Below are positions 10,828 to 22,560 of a stretch of DNA of 64,000 nt, in pieces; within the stretch, counting starts at the first letter, position 1, and every line of letters begins with the position of its first letter. Origin of the DNA: Nymphaea colorata (taxonomy: Eukaryota; Streptophyta; Magnoliopsida; Nymphaeales; Nymphaeaceae); NCBI RefSeq assembly GCF_008831285.2, contig NC_045141.1, positions 7,863,353-7,927,352 on the forward strand, given 5' to 3'. The translations under genes and the position numbers were made by a program. The notes beneath the pieces are model-generated. The model saw only the letters and a program-made list of their open reading frames with translations. It was not told where the DNA came from and did not search any database.

Positions 10828-13184
10828 CTATTGGTAGTCTGCCCGTAGGTCTATTTTGGAAAACACAGAGGCACCGGTTAACTCATCTAGAAGTTCGTCG
10901 ATTACCGGTATTGGATGTCGGTCCTTCACGGTTGCCTCATTTAGTGCTCTATAGTCCACGCAGAAGCGCCATGTGTTATCTTTCTTTTTAACTAGTAAGA
11001 CTGGCGAGGAGAAAGGACTGCAGCTAGGGCGTATGATACCACCCTCTATCATTTCCTTAACCAATCTTTCAATTTCTACTTTTTGGTGATGACCATAACG
11101 ATAAGGCCGAACGTTGACAGGTTCAGCGCCCTGATTCATGATGATTCTATGGTCATAAGCTCGGCGTGGAGGAAGTCCCTTTGGTTCCTCAAAGAGATCT
11201 GAAAACTGTTCAAGCACGTGTTGAACCTCGGCTGGTATATTTTCTTCTTGCTCATCTTTGGCAGGTATGTCAGTGGCCATAGTAACAACCCAAAACGCTG
11301 GTTGTTGGGCGACTAGAGCTTTAAGTGCTGCCTTTGGTTTAACGTTGGTATTTACTGTCTTTAGGGTGACGTTTTGGTCACCTCCCTCCTTAGCAAAAGA
11401 CATACTCATGTCTTTGAAATTCCAAGAGATTTCCCCTAGAGTCTCTAGCCATTGTACCCCCAATACCACATCGACACCACCGATGGGGAGTACTAAAAGA
11501 TCAACCGTGAATGGTACCTTTTGCATGCATAGTAGGACCCCTTTGCATTTTTGTGTGCATACGAGTTTGGATCCATCTCCTACCATGACTGAGATTGGCT
11601 GTTGTTCTTCTAGTGGGCACCCAACTGCTTGAGCTGCTTCTTCACTAACAAAATTGTGTGTAGCACCCGAGTCTAGGAGTACTACTACTTTATGCTTTCC
11701 AATCTTACCAACAACTCTCATGGCATTCGGTCTTTTTGGGTCTGTCAAGGCATGACATGTCCCTTCAATAGTCTCAGATGCACTTGTATCAGTCTTGGCC
11801 TCATTCGGACTAGGTGGATTTGTGTCTTGGCTAGACTCTTCTTCTTCATCGCTTTCATCAATGACTTCAAAAACTTGAAGATTTTTGCACTTGTGAGTAC
11901 GACTCCATGGTTCCTTACAATTGAAACATTGATTGTTTTTTATCATTTGTTCCCTCTCTTGCCTAGTCATGTAAGTGGTAGGCACTCGATCATGGTAGAG
12001 GGGTTTTTGTTCTTCTCTTTTGTAGGGCATAGGCTTTCTTGGTGGTAGCCCTTTGTACTTGGTTGGCTCGTTGCCCTTGTAGGGTTTTCGTAAGGCATTC
12101 TTGCGCCTATTTCTCTCTTCTACTGCTCGAGCCTCTGCGAAACATTCAACCAAATCGGTGTATTTTCTTCGCTGTACGTCTATCTTGACTTCTTCTTTGA
12201 GGCCGCCAATGTAGGCACCGATTAGTGACTTGGTGGTCCAATCAACCATGGAGGAAAGACTTTCAAATTTGCTTTGGTATTCTCGGACTGAGGACATTTG
12301 TACCAAATCTTTAAGTTCTATGTCAAAATCCGTGTAGGCTGATTCACCAAATCGTGTTTGCAAACCCTCACTGAAATTTTCCCAAGTGATGTTGGGCTGA
12401 TGGCGTTTGAACCAACGATACCACTTCATAGCTTCTCCATCGAAGTTGAGGATAGCTGTTGTAACCCATTCATTCTCCGGGACGCTATGGCAATCAAAAT
12501 ACTCTTCAACTTTGAAGAGCCAATCTTTGGCATCAATCCCTGTAAAACGTGGGAAGTCAATCTTAATGGTTGGGGTTCTTCTTCTTGGCTGGGTATGGTT
12601 GCGTCTGCCTCTAAAGGGTTCTCCGTCAACAAACACCATATCCTCATCTTCCTCACTTTCATCTTTGCCCTGGTTCTTACTAAAATGCTGGTTTTGGGGC
12701 GCTTGTTGCTGGCTGCTAGAGCCGAACCTAAAATGGAAATCGGGCCCTTGTTGGTGTCCCTTGCTTCCTGGGCCTTCGGGTTGCCTGGTGCCATTATGGC
12801 CGAAGTGATCGAACTGGTTAAAACTGCTGGAAAAGGTGGGACAAATTGGTTGTTCATTGGCGCCTTGCCTTTGTCCTGATTCAGGGTGGGGCCTTGTGTG
12901 GTTCGGTCCAATTGTTCCATTCTTTTCATCAATGTGTTTTGGCCAGCAATTAAAGAAGTCATCATTTGCTTTATCTGGTCCCATTCATCAAGTTTACTAA
13001 GGGACTTCTTGTATTCGTGTAGTTCATGACGCATTTGGTTCATGCTGGACTCAAGGGAATTCACTCGGCCTTGGTGTAAGGCTTCCATATCAAGTAAGTT
13101 GGATTCGATTTGTTCTTCTCGACTGGAAGTCTCAACTTCTTGCTCGGGAGAATCATGGACAGTGGGTTTGGCCTTCTTCCCCAT
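10828..13184 (-). pseudogene. gag, protease and start of RT; one frame change, amber stop
   Basis: The likely start is ATG at 13184 (MGKKAKPTVHDSPEQ, followed by a coiled-coil-like stretch). That frame is sensible to about 12840. The matching continuation lies in the next frame (open from 12984), beginning near [11 protein letters not shown], so one base-level frame change lies at about 12810-12840. In that second frame (718 residues): gag capsid-like domain at about 140-280, zinc knuckle [14 protein letters not shown] at 353-366, aspartic protease [11 protein letters not shown] near 436-446, and RT from about 610 with [18 protein letters not shown]. An in-frame TAG (10828-10830) interrupts the RT block right after DLRADYQ, where the family usually has Gln. 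Gag packages the RNA; the protease cuts the polyprotein. Confidence 0.92.
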
Positions 13185-14035
13185 TGAAACTTCTGCTCTT
13201 AGTCCTGTCGCACGGTTGATCCAACAATCAACGATCTGCTGCTACCGCTAACGACAGAAGAGGAAACCTCTTGTTAGTGGGCTGGTTGCTAGAAATTCTT
13301 CAGAAAACCAGGGCTGCTTGTAAATTCAATAACTTCACTTCCAGAACTATAAAAATCGTGAAACTTGGTTGAAAAATACTAGACACGCTAGGGAATCCAA
13401 TGGCACCAAGTTCAGTTTCTAATTCCTCCCCAATCTAAGTCGATCTGCCTAGAAAGTCACGCCTGGACCTCGTTTGTCAAGCTGATCGCTCGTTCTTCAG
13501 CCGCGCAGGAAACTTCCAGCGACAGGGGTCCACTCAAAAAATCATAACTTTTCAACCATAACTCCAACAAATCTGAAATTTTAACTGGAGATACCTGAAA
13601 ATAGGCGCTTCCAACAAGCCTAAACTCGACCAATTCTGACGTCGGAGGTGACAGCGCCAACCACCGGAATCCGGCGTAGTTTCTGGTCTTTCAGAAACTG
13701 TAATGTGCTTGCTGTGAATGTGTAATTTGGCCTTTGCTGTGCCAATTTAACTCCGTTTCTCACGAAACTTGGACAGAATGTCTCCGAAATATTTACAAAC
13801 AGGTTGGTAGGAAGCCCGCTCACAGATCACCAAAATTTTGCCTGATATCCTTGTTCGATTGGTCTGGACTGTTTTCACTTTTCTTCAGACAGCTGCTACT
13901 CAAACGCTACCAGCTATGAAATCCAAGTGTAAACTTCCAAAACTCCACTTAAATCTGATATAATCTTGTGCCAAACTGGAAAATCCTCTGCTATGCTCTG
14001 AAAACCAAACTGAAATTTACCACTGGCTGCCGCAA
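13185..14035 (-). other. Untranslated leader of the chromovirus
   Basis: About 850 bp between the primer site and the probable gag start. No coding domain is seen. It holds several short open stretches without recognisable content and probably carries packaging signals, which cannot be defined by eye. Confidence 0.6.
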
Positions 14036-14051
14036 GTGTGCTCTGATACCA
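14036..14051 (-). promoter_or_regulatory. Primer-binding site, initiator tRNA-Met type
   Basis: The minus strand reads TGGTATCAGAGCACAC two bases after the 5' LTR end. TGGTATCAGAGC is complementary to the 3' end of plant initiator tRNA-Met, the usual primer of Ty3/gypsy elements. Confidence 0.9.
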
Positions 14052-14053
14052 AC

Positions 14054-17000
14054 TGGTGGGAACCTAGACCCGGCTAGCGATTTCTACGCCTGAGAATAGA
14101 TCCCAAGTCCAGGATCAACTCGCGGGAGCCTAAAGTCCACACTTAAGCAAATTATATTTACAAAACTTTTCCTGCCGGACAGCAACCCCGGCTTAATAGT
14201 ACCCTGGGTATAAGATACAAGTATGTTTTTCCTATCCCAAGTCTTCAATCCTATTACAACACTGAGGGGATTAAGGCTAGTACAAACGCGAGCGATACAG
14301 ATTTAACTCTCACAACTCACTCATCATTTGTTCCCAAACCATGCATACAATCCTTAAGAACGGCCAAACCATGCCCTTTCCCATTGGTGGTCTAGCTACT
14401 CGCAGTCGTGTCCTTGGCAAGGTGCCTTGGAGGGACTACCGACAGTAGCAAATGGCTAGAGCCTGGCTTAGAAAGTAAATGCACCCAATGTCCCCGTTCT
14501 ATAGGATGTTTAGAAGTTACCTAGCCGATGAGAGATCGACTTAAACAGCAATAGGATCCGAGAGAAAACCAGTGGCTTAGCCACTCTCGGATATCACAGC
14601 AAGGAGGTGGAGTGGAGGCTAGACCCGCCTGGTCTTCTAGTAAGAGCTGGCAAGAGAGATAGAGGATCACGACAACAGAAATGGATGGTGTACGGCTGCT
14701 GCAGGCCTCGGTCGGCCAAGAGAGACAGCAAAGTGATGGAGGAGCGCCTGGATGGAGGCAGGGGCTCGGCCCACCTGGCCGAGGTCACCTTGGTGCCTAG
14801 GAAGATGTTCGGGAGATGGTTGCAGCGAGGGAGGCTGCAAGATGACTTACTTGCTGTAGTAGAGATGCTAATTTGATCATGTGCAATCCTTGGAGGTGAA
14901 CCTAGCTAATGGACTCCAAGGGGTCAAACCGAGCCCGGAACAAGGAGTGAGCTCGGAGTGGGATTAGGTAGGCTCGATTTGGGTTAGGTTGTATAGAGCC
15001 GGGAGATGGAGATTAATTGCTAAGGGTTTGGTTATGGCTTAGAGATAGACTAAGGGTCAGGCGTATGATGGTGGAGGGTTAATCCTAAGAGAGAGTGAAA
15101 TTAAGGCAGGGTGAGATGGCTCCTCATGATGAGAGGTGGTCTTAATGAGTCTGGTCGGTTATGAGGATGTGTTACACCAAGAGAGGGAGCCAAGGGTTAT
15201 GCGATTTCCATTGGGAGGTTGTGAACGTATGGCTTGGGTAATGATGGAGTAGGGAGTATTAAAATGGTCTAATGATGAAGGGGAGAGGTGGCAGCTAGGA
15301 GTTAATCTCTTGAGGTCATGGGTTGGCTTTAGGGACGGTTACAAGAAGAAAGGGAGGCCAACGGGTAGAGGAGGTGAAGGATGCGAGTGAAGGGGGTGAA
15401 CCGTTGTGGCTGGAGTGTAATGATGAGGAGGACACTTGGCGAGTAATGAAATTAACTTACCTTTATGCGTGGCCAAGTGTGGAGCTCTTTAAAATGAGAA
15501 GCGTTATATAACGCTTGAACTAATGAAGGGAAGCCGAAGGGAAAGAAGAGGAGTGAGCGCCCACGGGTTTGGACTCTTTAACGCTATTCCCTTGAGTTTA
15601 CCAAACTGCCCTTTTCAAATAGCCAGTAATCAATTAGTCAATTAATGACCATGGGCCAACTTGGAATTGGCAGAAAAGATTGGACGCCGATCGGGTTTCG
15701 CCGGGGTTAGTGCAGCGTTGAGTATTTCCGGTGGCACAAATGGATTTCCGATCGTTGGCTAGAACTCACTCAATTCTCATCCGAATTGGTTGTAACTTGG
15801 ACAAATTGCAGCTAAGATCTGGGCGATCTTAACTGAACCAACGAGAGAGTGAAAACTGCCTTGCCCTTGCTCAGAATTGATCTGAACTTCCTCCCAATTT
15901 GCTGTTCTATTCCTGCTATTCTGTGTATGATATTCGCACGATTTGGGAAAGACGAGCAGGGAACAAATCTCCTTCCTCGGCAGCAACTCAAGTACGATGC
16001 TGGATTGATTGCTGCTGTCGTGGACGAGTTTTCAAGGGGATTAACCAGTCAATTTCGCTGAAATCCTATTGGCCGTCTACCAATGGAATTCCGACGAGCT
16101 CTCTCGGTTTCTCACTTGAAAATCAGTCCTCTAAGAGCTAGCGTCGATCTCCTTTCCGGCTCTTTCTCCCTGTTTTTAACAGAGATCAAGGGGCCTACTA
16201 GGGACGATTTCAACTAGTCTATGCTCTGCTCAAGTAGGGAAGGAGCCGGGAGATTAACGGCACCTACCTCCTCTCTTGCAGCCGGAGTCTTGTGCTTGGG
16301 TACTAGGCGACTAGAGCCACGAGTCGCTCTCCTCCAAGCCTTCCCGATTATCTTCTCCAGCCTCTAACTCCTTCCGGGATGAAGAAGTTGCACAGTGAGA
16401 AGATGGCGATTCAGTCGGGGAATTTGTGCGTAGGAGAAGGTGCTCCAAGAGGATTTCCGATGGCTCAAGGAACGTCTTCAAACCTGTTTTGCTTCAACCA
16501 GAGCACGGGTTGGAGCCTTTGGATTCCGATCACCGGCGGTAAGACGATGAAGGAAGAGAGAGGCAAGAGCCAATTCACACGAAAACTCAACTTCTAATTC
16601 TTGATTGCATAATGAAAAAGACTTACAAAAGAGTTTAAGTACTTGAATAAAACCGGTTCTTAACATGAGAACCGAGACACTTGCTGAAATGAAACAACTC
16701 AACTATAAAGCAAAAGCATAAAAGGAGACCGAGACGAGACGTCTCGAATGTTTAGTGAGTTTGGCCTCTCCCTCACGGGTTCAGCCATATAACTTGCCTA
16801 AGTTAGGCCTTAGGCTTGCCACGCGTGGACTGGGTCAGGACTAGACTCAGGGTTCGAACTCGCTATAACCGGATCTAGGTCTAGTTCCTGTGCCTGTTCT
16901 ACTTGAAGTCTTCAGCCCGCTGCCCGCGCTCCGCTAATGATGCTCCGCCCACGCCGCCCGCTGCATCAACTTCCAGTTCTATGTTAGCCTCCCTTAGCTC

Positions 17001-17103
17001 ATCTATGCTTTTCATCATGTTGGCCGATGGTGCTTGACTCTCTTGGCCTTGCTTGGCCGTGCTGGCCCTAGTTCTCGGCCTCCTGGTGGGAAGGTCTTCA
17101 TCA
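14054..17103 (-). repeat. 5' LTR of chromovirus (copy 1)
   Basis: 3050 bp; the plus strand begins TGGTGGGAACCTAGACCC and ends GGTCTTCATCA, next to TGGAC. In element orientation it contains U3 on the high-coordinate side. Relative to the equivalent LTR at 28198-31260 it lacks about 13 single bases, concentrated in 15.1-17.1 kb, mostly within short runs of one base. Confidence 0.95.
15503..15512 (-). promoter_or_regulatory. Candidate TATA box in the 5' LTR
   Basis: GTTATATAAC lies mid-LTR and would place transcription start some 30 bp toward lower coordinates, leaving roughly 1.6 kb of U3 upstream. The same word is in the other LTR copies. It is a sequence match only. Confidence 0.3.
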
Positions 17104-17108
17104 TGGAC
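17104..17108. repeat. Target-site duplication TGGAC, right
   Basis: It matches 5333-5337 and fixes the right boundary of the element. Confidence 0.95.
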
Positions 17109-17419
17109 ATTTCTAAAATATTGGTTTATCTAGCTTCCTTTTCAATTGCTCTGCAATTTTTTCAACTTTAACTGGAGTCATGGTGTTTGCTAGCACTAGA
17201 CTTGACTCAATGGCTAGAATGCAAAACAATTGAAATAGGCATTTCTTTTGCAACAATGTGGCAGATGATGCTGGCCTTCCTTTATATTCTTAAGCTTCGC
17301 TCATTTATGAAGATAAGACTTGTTTTACCCTCAAGACCAAGTTCTACACCAAACCCAAAAAAGTAAATAGGATTGCAAGCCATTGGACTCTTTTAAATAC
17401 ATTATATTTAGAAAAAAAA

Positions 17420-17519
17420 NNNNNNNNNNNNNNNNNNNNNNNNNNNNNNNNNNNNNNNNNNNNNNNNNNNNNNNNNNNNNNNNNNNNNNNNNNNNNNNNN
17501 NNNNNNNNNNNNNNNNNNN
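17420..17519. other. Assembly gap, 100 N
   Basis: Exactly 100 N, a customary placeholder for a gap of unknown size. The base before it corresponds to 31578 and the base after it to 3355, so both contig ends are ends of the repeated segment. Confidence 0.99.
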
Positions 17520-18906
17520 TGCCAATATATTTTGCGAAATGTGTAACATATTTTTGCAAAATATTTTCAAGAAATAGAATCCATATAATCGTCCACTTAT
17601 TGCATAAGCTCATAGGACTTAACAAATTAGAAACAAGTTTCTAATATACTTTTCATTTTTTATTGTCCTCTTTTTCTGATGTGATCTCATCAACGAAGGA
17701 AACAAGCTCAATCAACATCAACTCACATTATCCACATGTAGAACATGCTGACACAACAAAAAAAAAAGTTATGAATGCTTCACTCATGAAAGCTGGCATG
17801 AATAATGGAACATGATAAAAAAATAAATTATGCATTAATGTGTGATACGCATGCAAACACAATTTGCAAGAGACAATTGAAGAATTCAAGGGGTCTTCTG
17901 TAGAAGAATATGTTTTTCCATTGCCTCCATAGATGGAATCTTATGTGCAAAAACACATAGTCATATACCTTGAGGAGTTTTCCTTTGAGGTGCTAGTCAC
18001 TAAATGGAAATTACTTAACCTCTACCATCCGCCATTTAGTAAGCCTATGGTCATCTCCAATCCTCTTTCTTGAAGGTGACTAAAATACATGTGCTGTCCA
18101 CTGTCATCTTTTGATACTTTAATGCACCAAGTAACAAAATGCAAATGATAAATCTTGACAAATATCTTTCTTATTCAACTAGAGAATAAAAATTCCAATG
18201 CAAACCAGATACCTGCAAGCTGCTAAATGTGAATCGAACTGAAAATAGAAGAAATAAAAGATGGAAAATCTAGTGTTTTAAAGATAATGCATTACCTACA
18301 ACAGTATAAGAAAGGAACTATTTACTTATGTATTGTTATGACGTATAACCTAATATTAATTTTGCCTGCTAGGAAGACTTGACTACAGAAATTAGAGCTG
18401 GCAGCAATGAAGAAACCATGTATTTCTGATCTAGTCTCCTCAAGCTATTCTAATTAATAGCCATTCCTAAGAACCAATTCAAACACTACCCCTGTTACTA
18501 ACTCATGCAACTAGCAACATATTAAGCTAGAAAACATAGAAAAATCAACCACAATTCTACCGTATTTAGGACTATTACAAAGCAAAAATCACAAGGAAGT
18601 TAATGGACTGATTCAAATTGGAAGTAATGCTACCTACCAACTTATCTAAAATATTGTACAACCAAGACATTATTAACAATAGAAATAGACGCTTGCTGGA
18701 AAATGACAATCGGAACTGAACCAACAATTGGAACAAAGCAGCTGAACTTTCAGCACTTGTTATAGGAAAAGTATCTATAAAACAAATTGGACATAGAAAT
18801 GGAATTACGATCAAACAAATAGGTGCGGAAGCACATAAAACAATTATATGAAATCAAGGTAGGAACAAGAAAAGTACATGCAAAACATTGGCCTCAAAGA
18901 TATGTG

Positions 18907-18912
<6 letters not shown>

Positions 18913-18940
<28 letters not shown>
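18913..18940. repeat. (AT)n microsatellite (copy 2)
   Basis: Counterpart of 4750-4778. Confidence 0.95.
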
Positions 18941-19499
18941 AACAAGCATGAGAAAAGTAACAACATCATCTAAAAATATGTGATTTTCAGTTGTTAAGAT
19001 ATAGATAACCATGTCATTTGGTCTCATCTAGTAAAAAATGTGGCATACTGTTCTGCTGGTGAGGGAGGCCCAACATCTAAATGTCGAGAAAGAACTTTTT
19101 ATGTCTTTATATATAAAAGCAGACAAAATGATCTCAGCAGGATTTTGTGAGCAAAATTATGGTACAGTATGACAAAATATTCAATTAAGCAAAAATGGCA
19201 CAAATAATACATGTTTAAGTTTTACTGCAGCTAAGTTATCATGCCTACTTCAACAAGACAAATTCACAAGAACTTTGAAACAATGACATTGGCACCCTCT
19301 TCATTCTTTAAAGGTTTCCCATATAGAAAGATCATGGCCATAACGATAAGAACATTTTGTCTGCAATCATGAATTATTAAAAGGAGAAAAGGACAAAAAC
19401 TAAAGTGTTAGTTACACTTACATATAATCAAGTAAGCACAATCACTGAGAAGACATCCTCACACAGAAATAAAATCTCTCTTTTGTGAAGCTTGTGGAC

Positions 19500-22400
19500 T
19501 GGTGGGAACCTAGACCCGGCTAGTGATTTATACGCCTGAGAATAGATCCCAAGTCCAGGATCAACTCCGGGAGCCTAAAGTCCACACTAAAGAAAATTAT
19601 ATTTGCAAAACTTTTCCCGCCGGACAGCATCCCCGGCTTAATAGTACCCTGGGTATAAGATACAAGTATGTTTTCCCTATCCCAAGTCTTCAATCCTATT
19701 ACAACACTGAGGGGATTAAGGCTAGTACAAACGCGAGCGATACAGATTTAACTCTCACAACTCACTCATCATTTGTCCCCAAACCATGCATACAATCCCT
19801 AAGAACGGCCAAACCATGCCCTTTCCCGTTGGTGGTCTAGCTACTCGCAGTCGTGTCCTTGGCAAGGTGCCTTGGAGGGACTACCGACAGTAGCAAATGG
19901 CTAGAGCCTGGCTTAGAAAGCAAATGCACCCAATATCCCCGTTCTATAGGATGTTTAGAAGTTACCTAGCCGATGAGAGATCGACTTAAACAGCAATAGG
20001 ATCCGAGAGAAAACCAGTGGCTTAGCCACTCTCGGATATCACAGCAAGGAGGTGGAGTGGAGGCTAGACCCGCCTGGTCTAGGACGCCTGGTCTTCTAGT
20101 AAGAGCTGGCAAGAGTGATAGAGGATCACGACAACAGAAATGGATGGTGTACGGCTGCTGCAGGCCTCGGTCGGCCAAGAGAGACAGCAAAGTGATGGAG
20201 GAGCGCCTGGATGGAGGCAGGGGCTCGGCCCACCTGGCCGAGGTCACCTTGGCGCCTAGGAAGATGTTCGGGAGATGGTTGCAGCGAGGGAGGCTGCAAG
20301 ATGACTTACTTGCTGTAGTAGAGATGCTAATTTGATCACATGCAATCCTTGGAGGTGAACCTAGCTAATGGACTCCAAGAGGTCAAACCGAGCCCGGAAC
20401 AAGGAGTGAGCTCGGAGTGGGATTAGGTAGGCTCGATTTGGGTTAGGTTGTATAGAGCCGGGAGATGGAGATTAATTGCTAAGGGTTGGTTATGGCTTAG
20501 AGATAGACTAAGGGTCAGGCGTATGATGGTGGAGGGTTAATCCTAAGAGAGAGTGAAATTAAGGCAGGGTGAGATGGCTCCTCATGATGAGAGGTGGCTC
20601 TTAATGAGTCTGGTCGGTTATGAGGATGTGTTACACCAAGAGAGGAGACAAGGGTTATGCGATTTCCATTGGGAGGTTGTGAACGTATGGCTTGGGTAAT
20701 GATGGAGTAGGGAGGTATTAAAATGGTCTAATGATGAAGGGGAGAGGTGGCAGCTAGGAGTTAATCTCTTGAGGTCATGGGTTGGTTTTAGGGACGGTTA
20801 CAAGAAGAAAGGGAGGCCAACGGGTAGAGGAGGTGAAGGATGCGAGTGGAAGGGGGTGAACCATTGTGGCTGGAGTGCAATGATGAGGAGGACACTTGGC
20901 GAGGGATGAAATTGACTTACCTTTATGCGTGGCCAAGTGTGGAGCTCTTTAAAATGAGAAGCGTTATATAACACTTGAACTACTGAAGGGAAGCCGAAGG
21001 GAAAGAAGAGGAGTGAGCGCCCACGGGTTTGGACTCTTTAACGCTATTCCCTTGAGTTTACCAAACTGCCCTTTTCAAATAGCCAGTAATCAATTAGTCA
21101 ATTAATGACCATGGGCCAACTTGGAATTGGCAGAAAAGATTGGACGCCGATCGGGTTTCCCCGGTTAGTGCAGCGTTGAGTATTTCCGGTGGCAGAAATG
21201 GATTTCGATCGTTGGCTAGAACTCACTCAATTCTCATCCGAATTGGTTGAAACTTGGACAAATTGCAGCTAAGATCTGGGCGATCTTAACTGAACCAACG
21301 AGAGAGTGAAAACTGCCTTGCCCTTGCTCAGAATTGATCTGAACTTCCTCCATTTGCTGTTCTATTCCTGCTATTCTGTGTATGATATTCGCACGATTTG
21401 GAAAGACGACAGGGAACAAATCTCCTTCCTCGCAGCAACTCAAGTACGATGCTGGATTGATTGCTGCTGTCGTGGACGAGTTTTCAAGGGGATTAACCAG
21501 TCAATTTCGCTGAAATCCTATTGGCCGTCTACCAATGGAATTCCGACGAGCTCTCTCGATTTCTCACCTTGAAAATCAGTCCTCTAAGAGCTACGTCGAT
21601 CCTCCTTTCCGGCTCTTTCTCTCTGTTTTTAACAGAGATCAAGGGGCCTACTAGGGTCGATTTCAACTAGTCCTATGCTCTGCTCAAGTAGGGAAGGAGC
21701 CGGGAGATTAACCGCACCTACCTCCTCTCTTGCAGCCGGAGTCTTGTGCTTGGGTACTAGGCGATAGAGCCACGAGTCGCTCTCCTCCAAGCCTTCCCGA
21801 TTATCTTCTCCAGCCTCTAACTCCTTCCGGGGATGAAGAAGTTGCACAGTGAGAAGATGGCGATTCAGTCGGGGAATTTGTGCGTAGGAAGAAGGTGCTC
21901 CAAGAGGATTTCCGATGGCCTCAAGGAACGTCTTCAAACCTGTTTTGCTTCAACCAGAGCCACGGGTTGGAGCCTTTGGATTCCGATCACCGGCGGTAAG
22001 ACGATAAAGGAAGAGAGAGGCAAGAGCCAATTCACACGAAAAACTCAACTTCTAATTCTTGATTGCATAATGAAAAAAGACTTACAAAAGAGTTTAAGTA
22101 CTTGAAATAAAACTGGTTCTTAACATGAGAACCGAGACACTTGCTGAAATGAAACAACTCAACTATAAAGCAAAGCTTAAAAGGAGACTGAGACGAGACG
22201 TCTCGAATGTTTAGTGAGTTGGCCTCTCCCTCACGGGTTCAGCCATATAACTTGCCTAAGTTAGGCCTTAGGCTTGCCACGCGTGGACTGGGTCAGGACT
22301 AGACTCAGGGTTCGAACTCGCTATAACCGGATCTAGGTCTAGTTCCCGTGCCTGTTCTACCTTGAAGTCTGCAGCCCGCTGCCCGCGCTCCGCTAATCAT

Positions 22401-22560
22401 GCTCCGCCCACACCGCCCGCTGCATCAACTTCCAGTTCTATGTTAGCCTCCTTAGCTCATCTATGTTTTTCATCATGTTGGCTGATGGTGCTTGACTCTC
22501 TTGGCCTTGCTTGGCCGTGCTGGCCCTAGTTCTCGGCCTCCTGGTGGAAGGTCTGCATCA
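19500..22560 (-). repeat. 3' LTR (copy 2)
   Basis: 3061 bp, 15 bp shorter than its counterpart at 5338-8413. The missing bases are single losses spread over 20.48-22.45 kb, for example GGTTGG for GGTTTGG and CTCCTTAGC for CTCCCTTAGC. Confidence 0.95.

Larger units (their letters stand above)
5333..17108 (-). mobile_element. Ty3/gypsy chromovirus, Tekay/Del-like, complete but inactive
   Basis: A full LTR retrotransposon reads on the minus strand. Target duplication TGGAC flanks it at 5333-5337 and 17104-17108. The LTRs start TG and end CA (5338-8413 is the 3' LTR, 14054-17103 the 5' LTR). The internal region carries a primer site at 14036-14051, then gag, protease, reverse transcriptase, RNase H, integrase and a chromodomain, and a purine tract at 8415-8427. 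LTRs of about 3 kb, integrase before the chromodomain and Ty3-type domain order fit the Tekay/Del clade of plant chromoviruses; the clade call is inference. A gag frame change and two nonsense codons make it non-autonomous. The two LTRs differ at several bases and by a 14-bp indel, so the insertion is not recent. Confidence 0.95.
3355..17419. repeat. First copy of a 14.06-kb repeated segment (end of left contig)
   Basis: The segment starts at TGCCAATATATTTTGCG and ends on the last base before the N gap. It matches 17520-31578 throughout, with the offset drifting between about 14165 and 14144 because of scattered single-base length differences. It contains the left flank, the whole chromovirus with target duplications, and the right flank. 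See the findings: it most likely represents the same locus as the second copy. Confidence 0.95.

Noticed and set aside
10900-12880. Plus-strand open frames of 118-173 codons opposite gag
   Set aside because: They are shadows of the minus-strand gag-protease frame; no domains or start context were seen.
17331-17625. Open frames running through the N gap
   Set aside because: They exist only because N is translated as an unknown residue; no coding content is seen.
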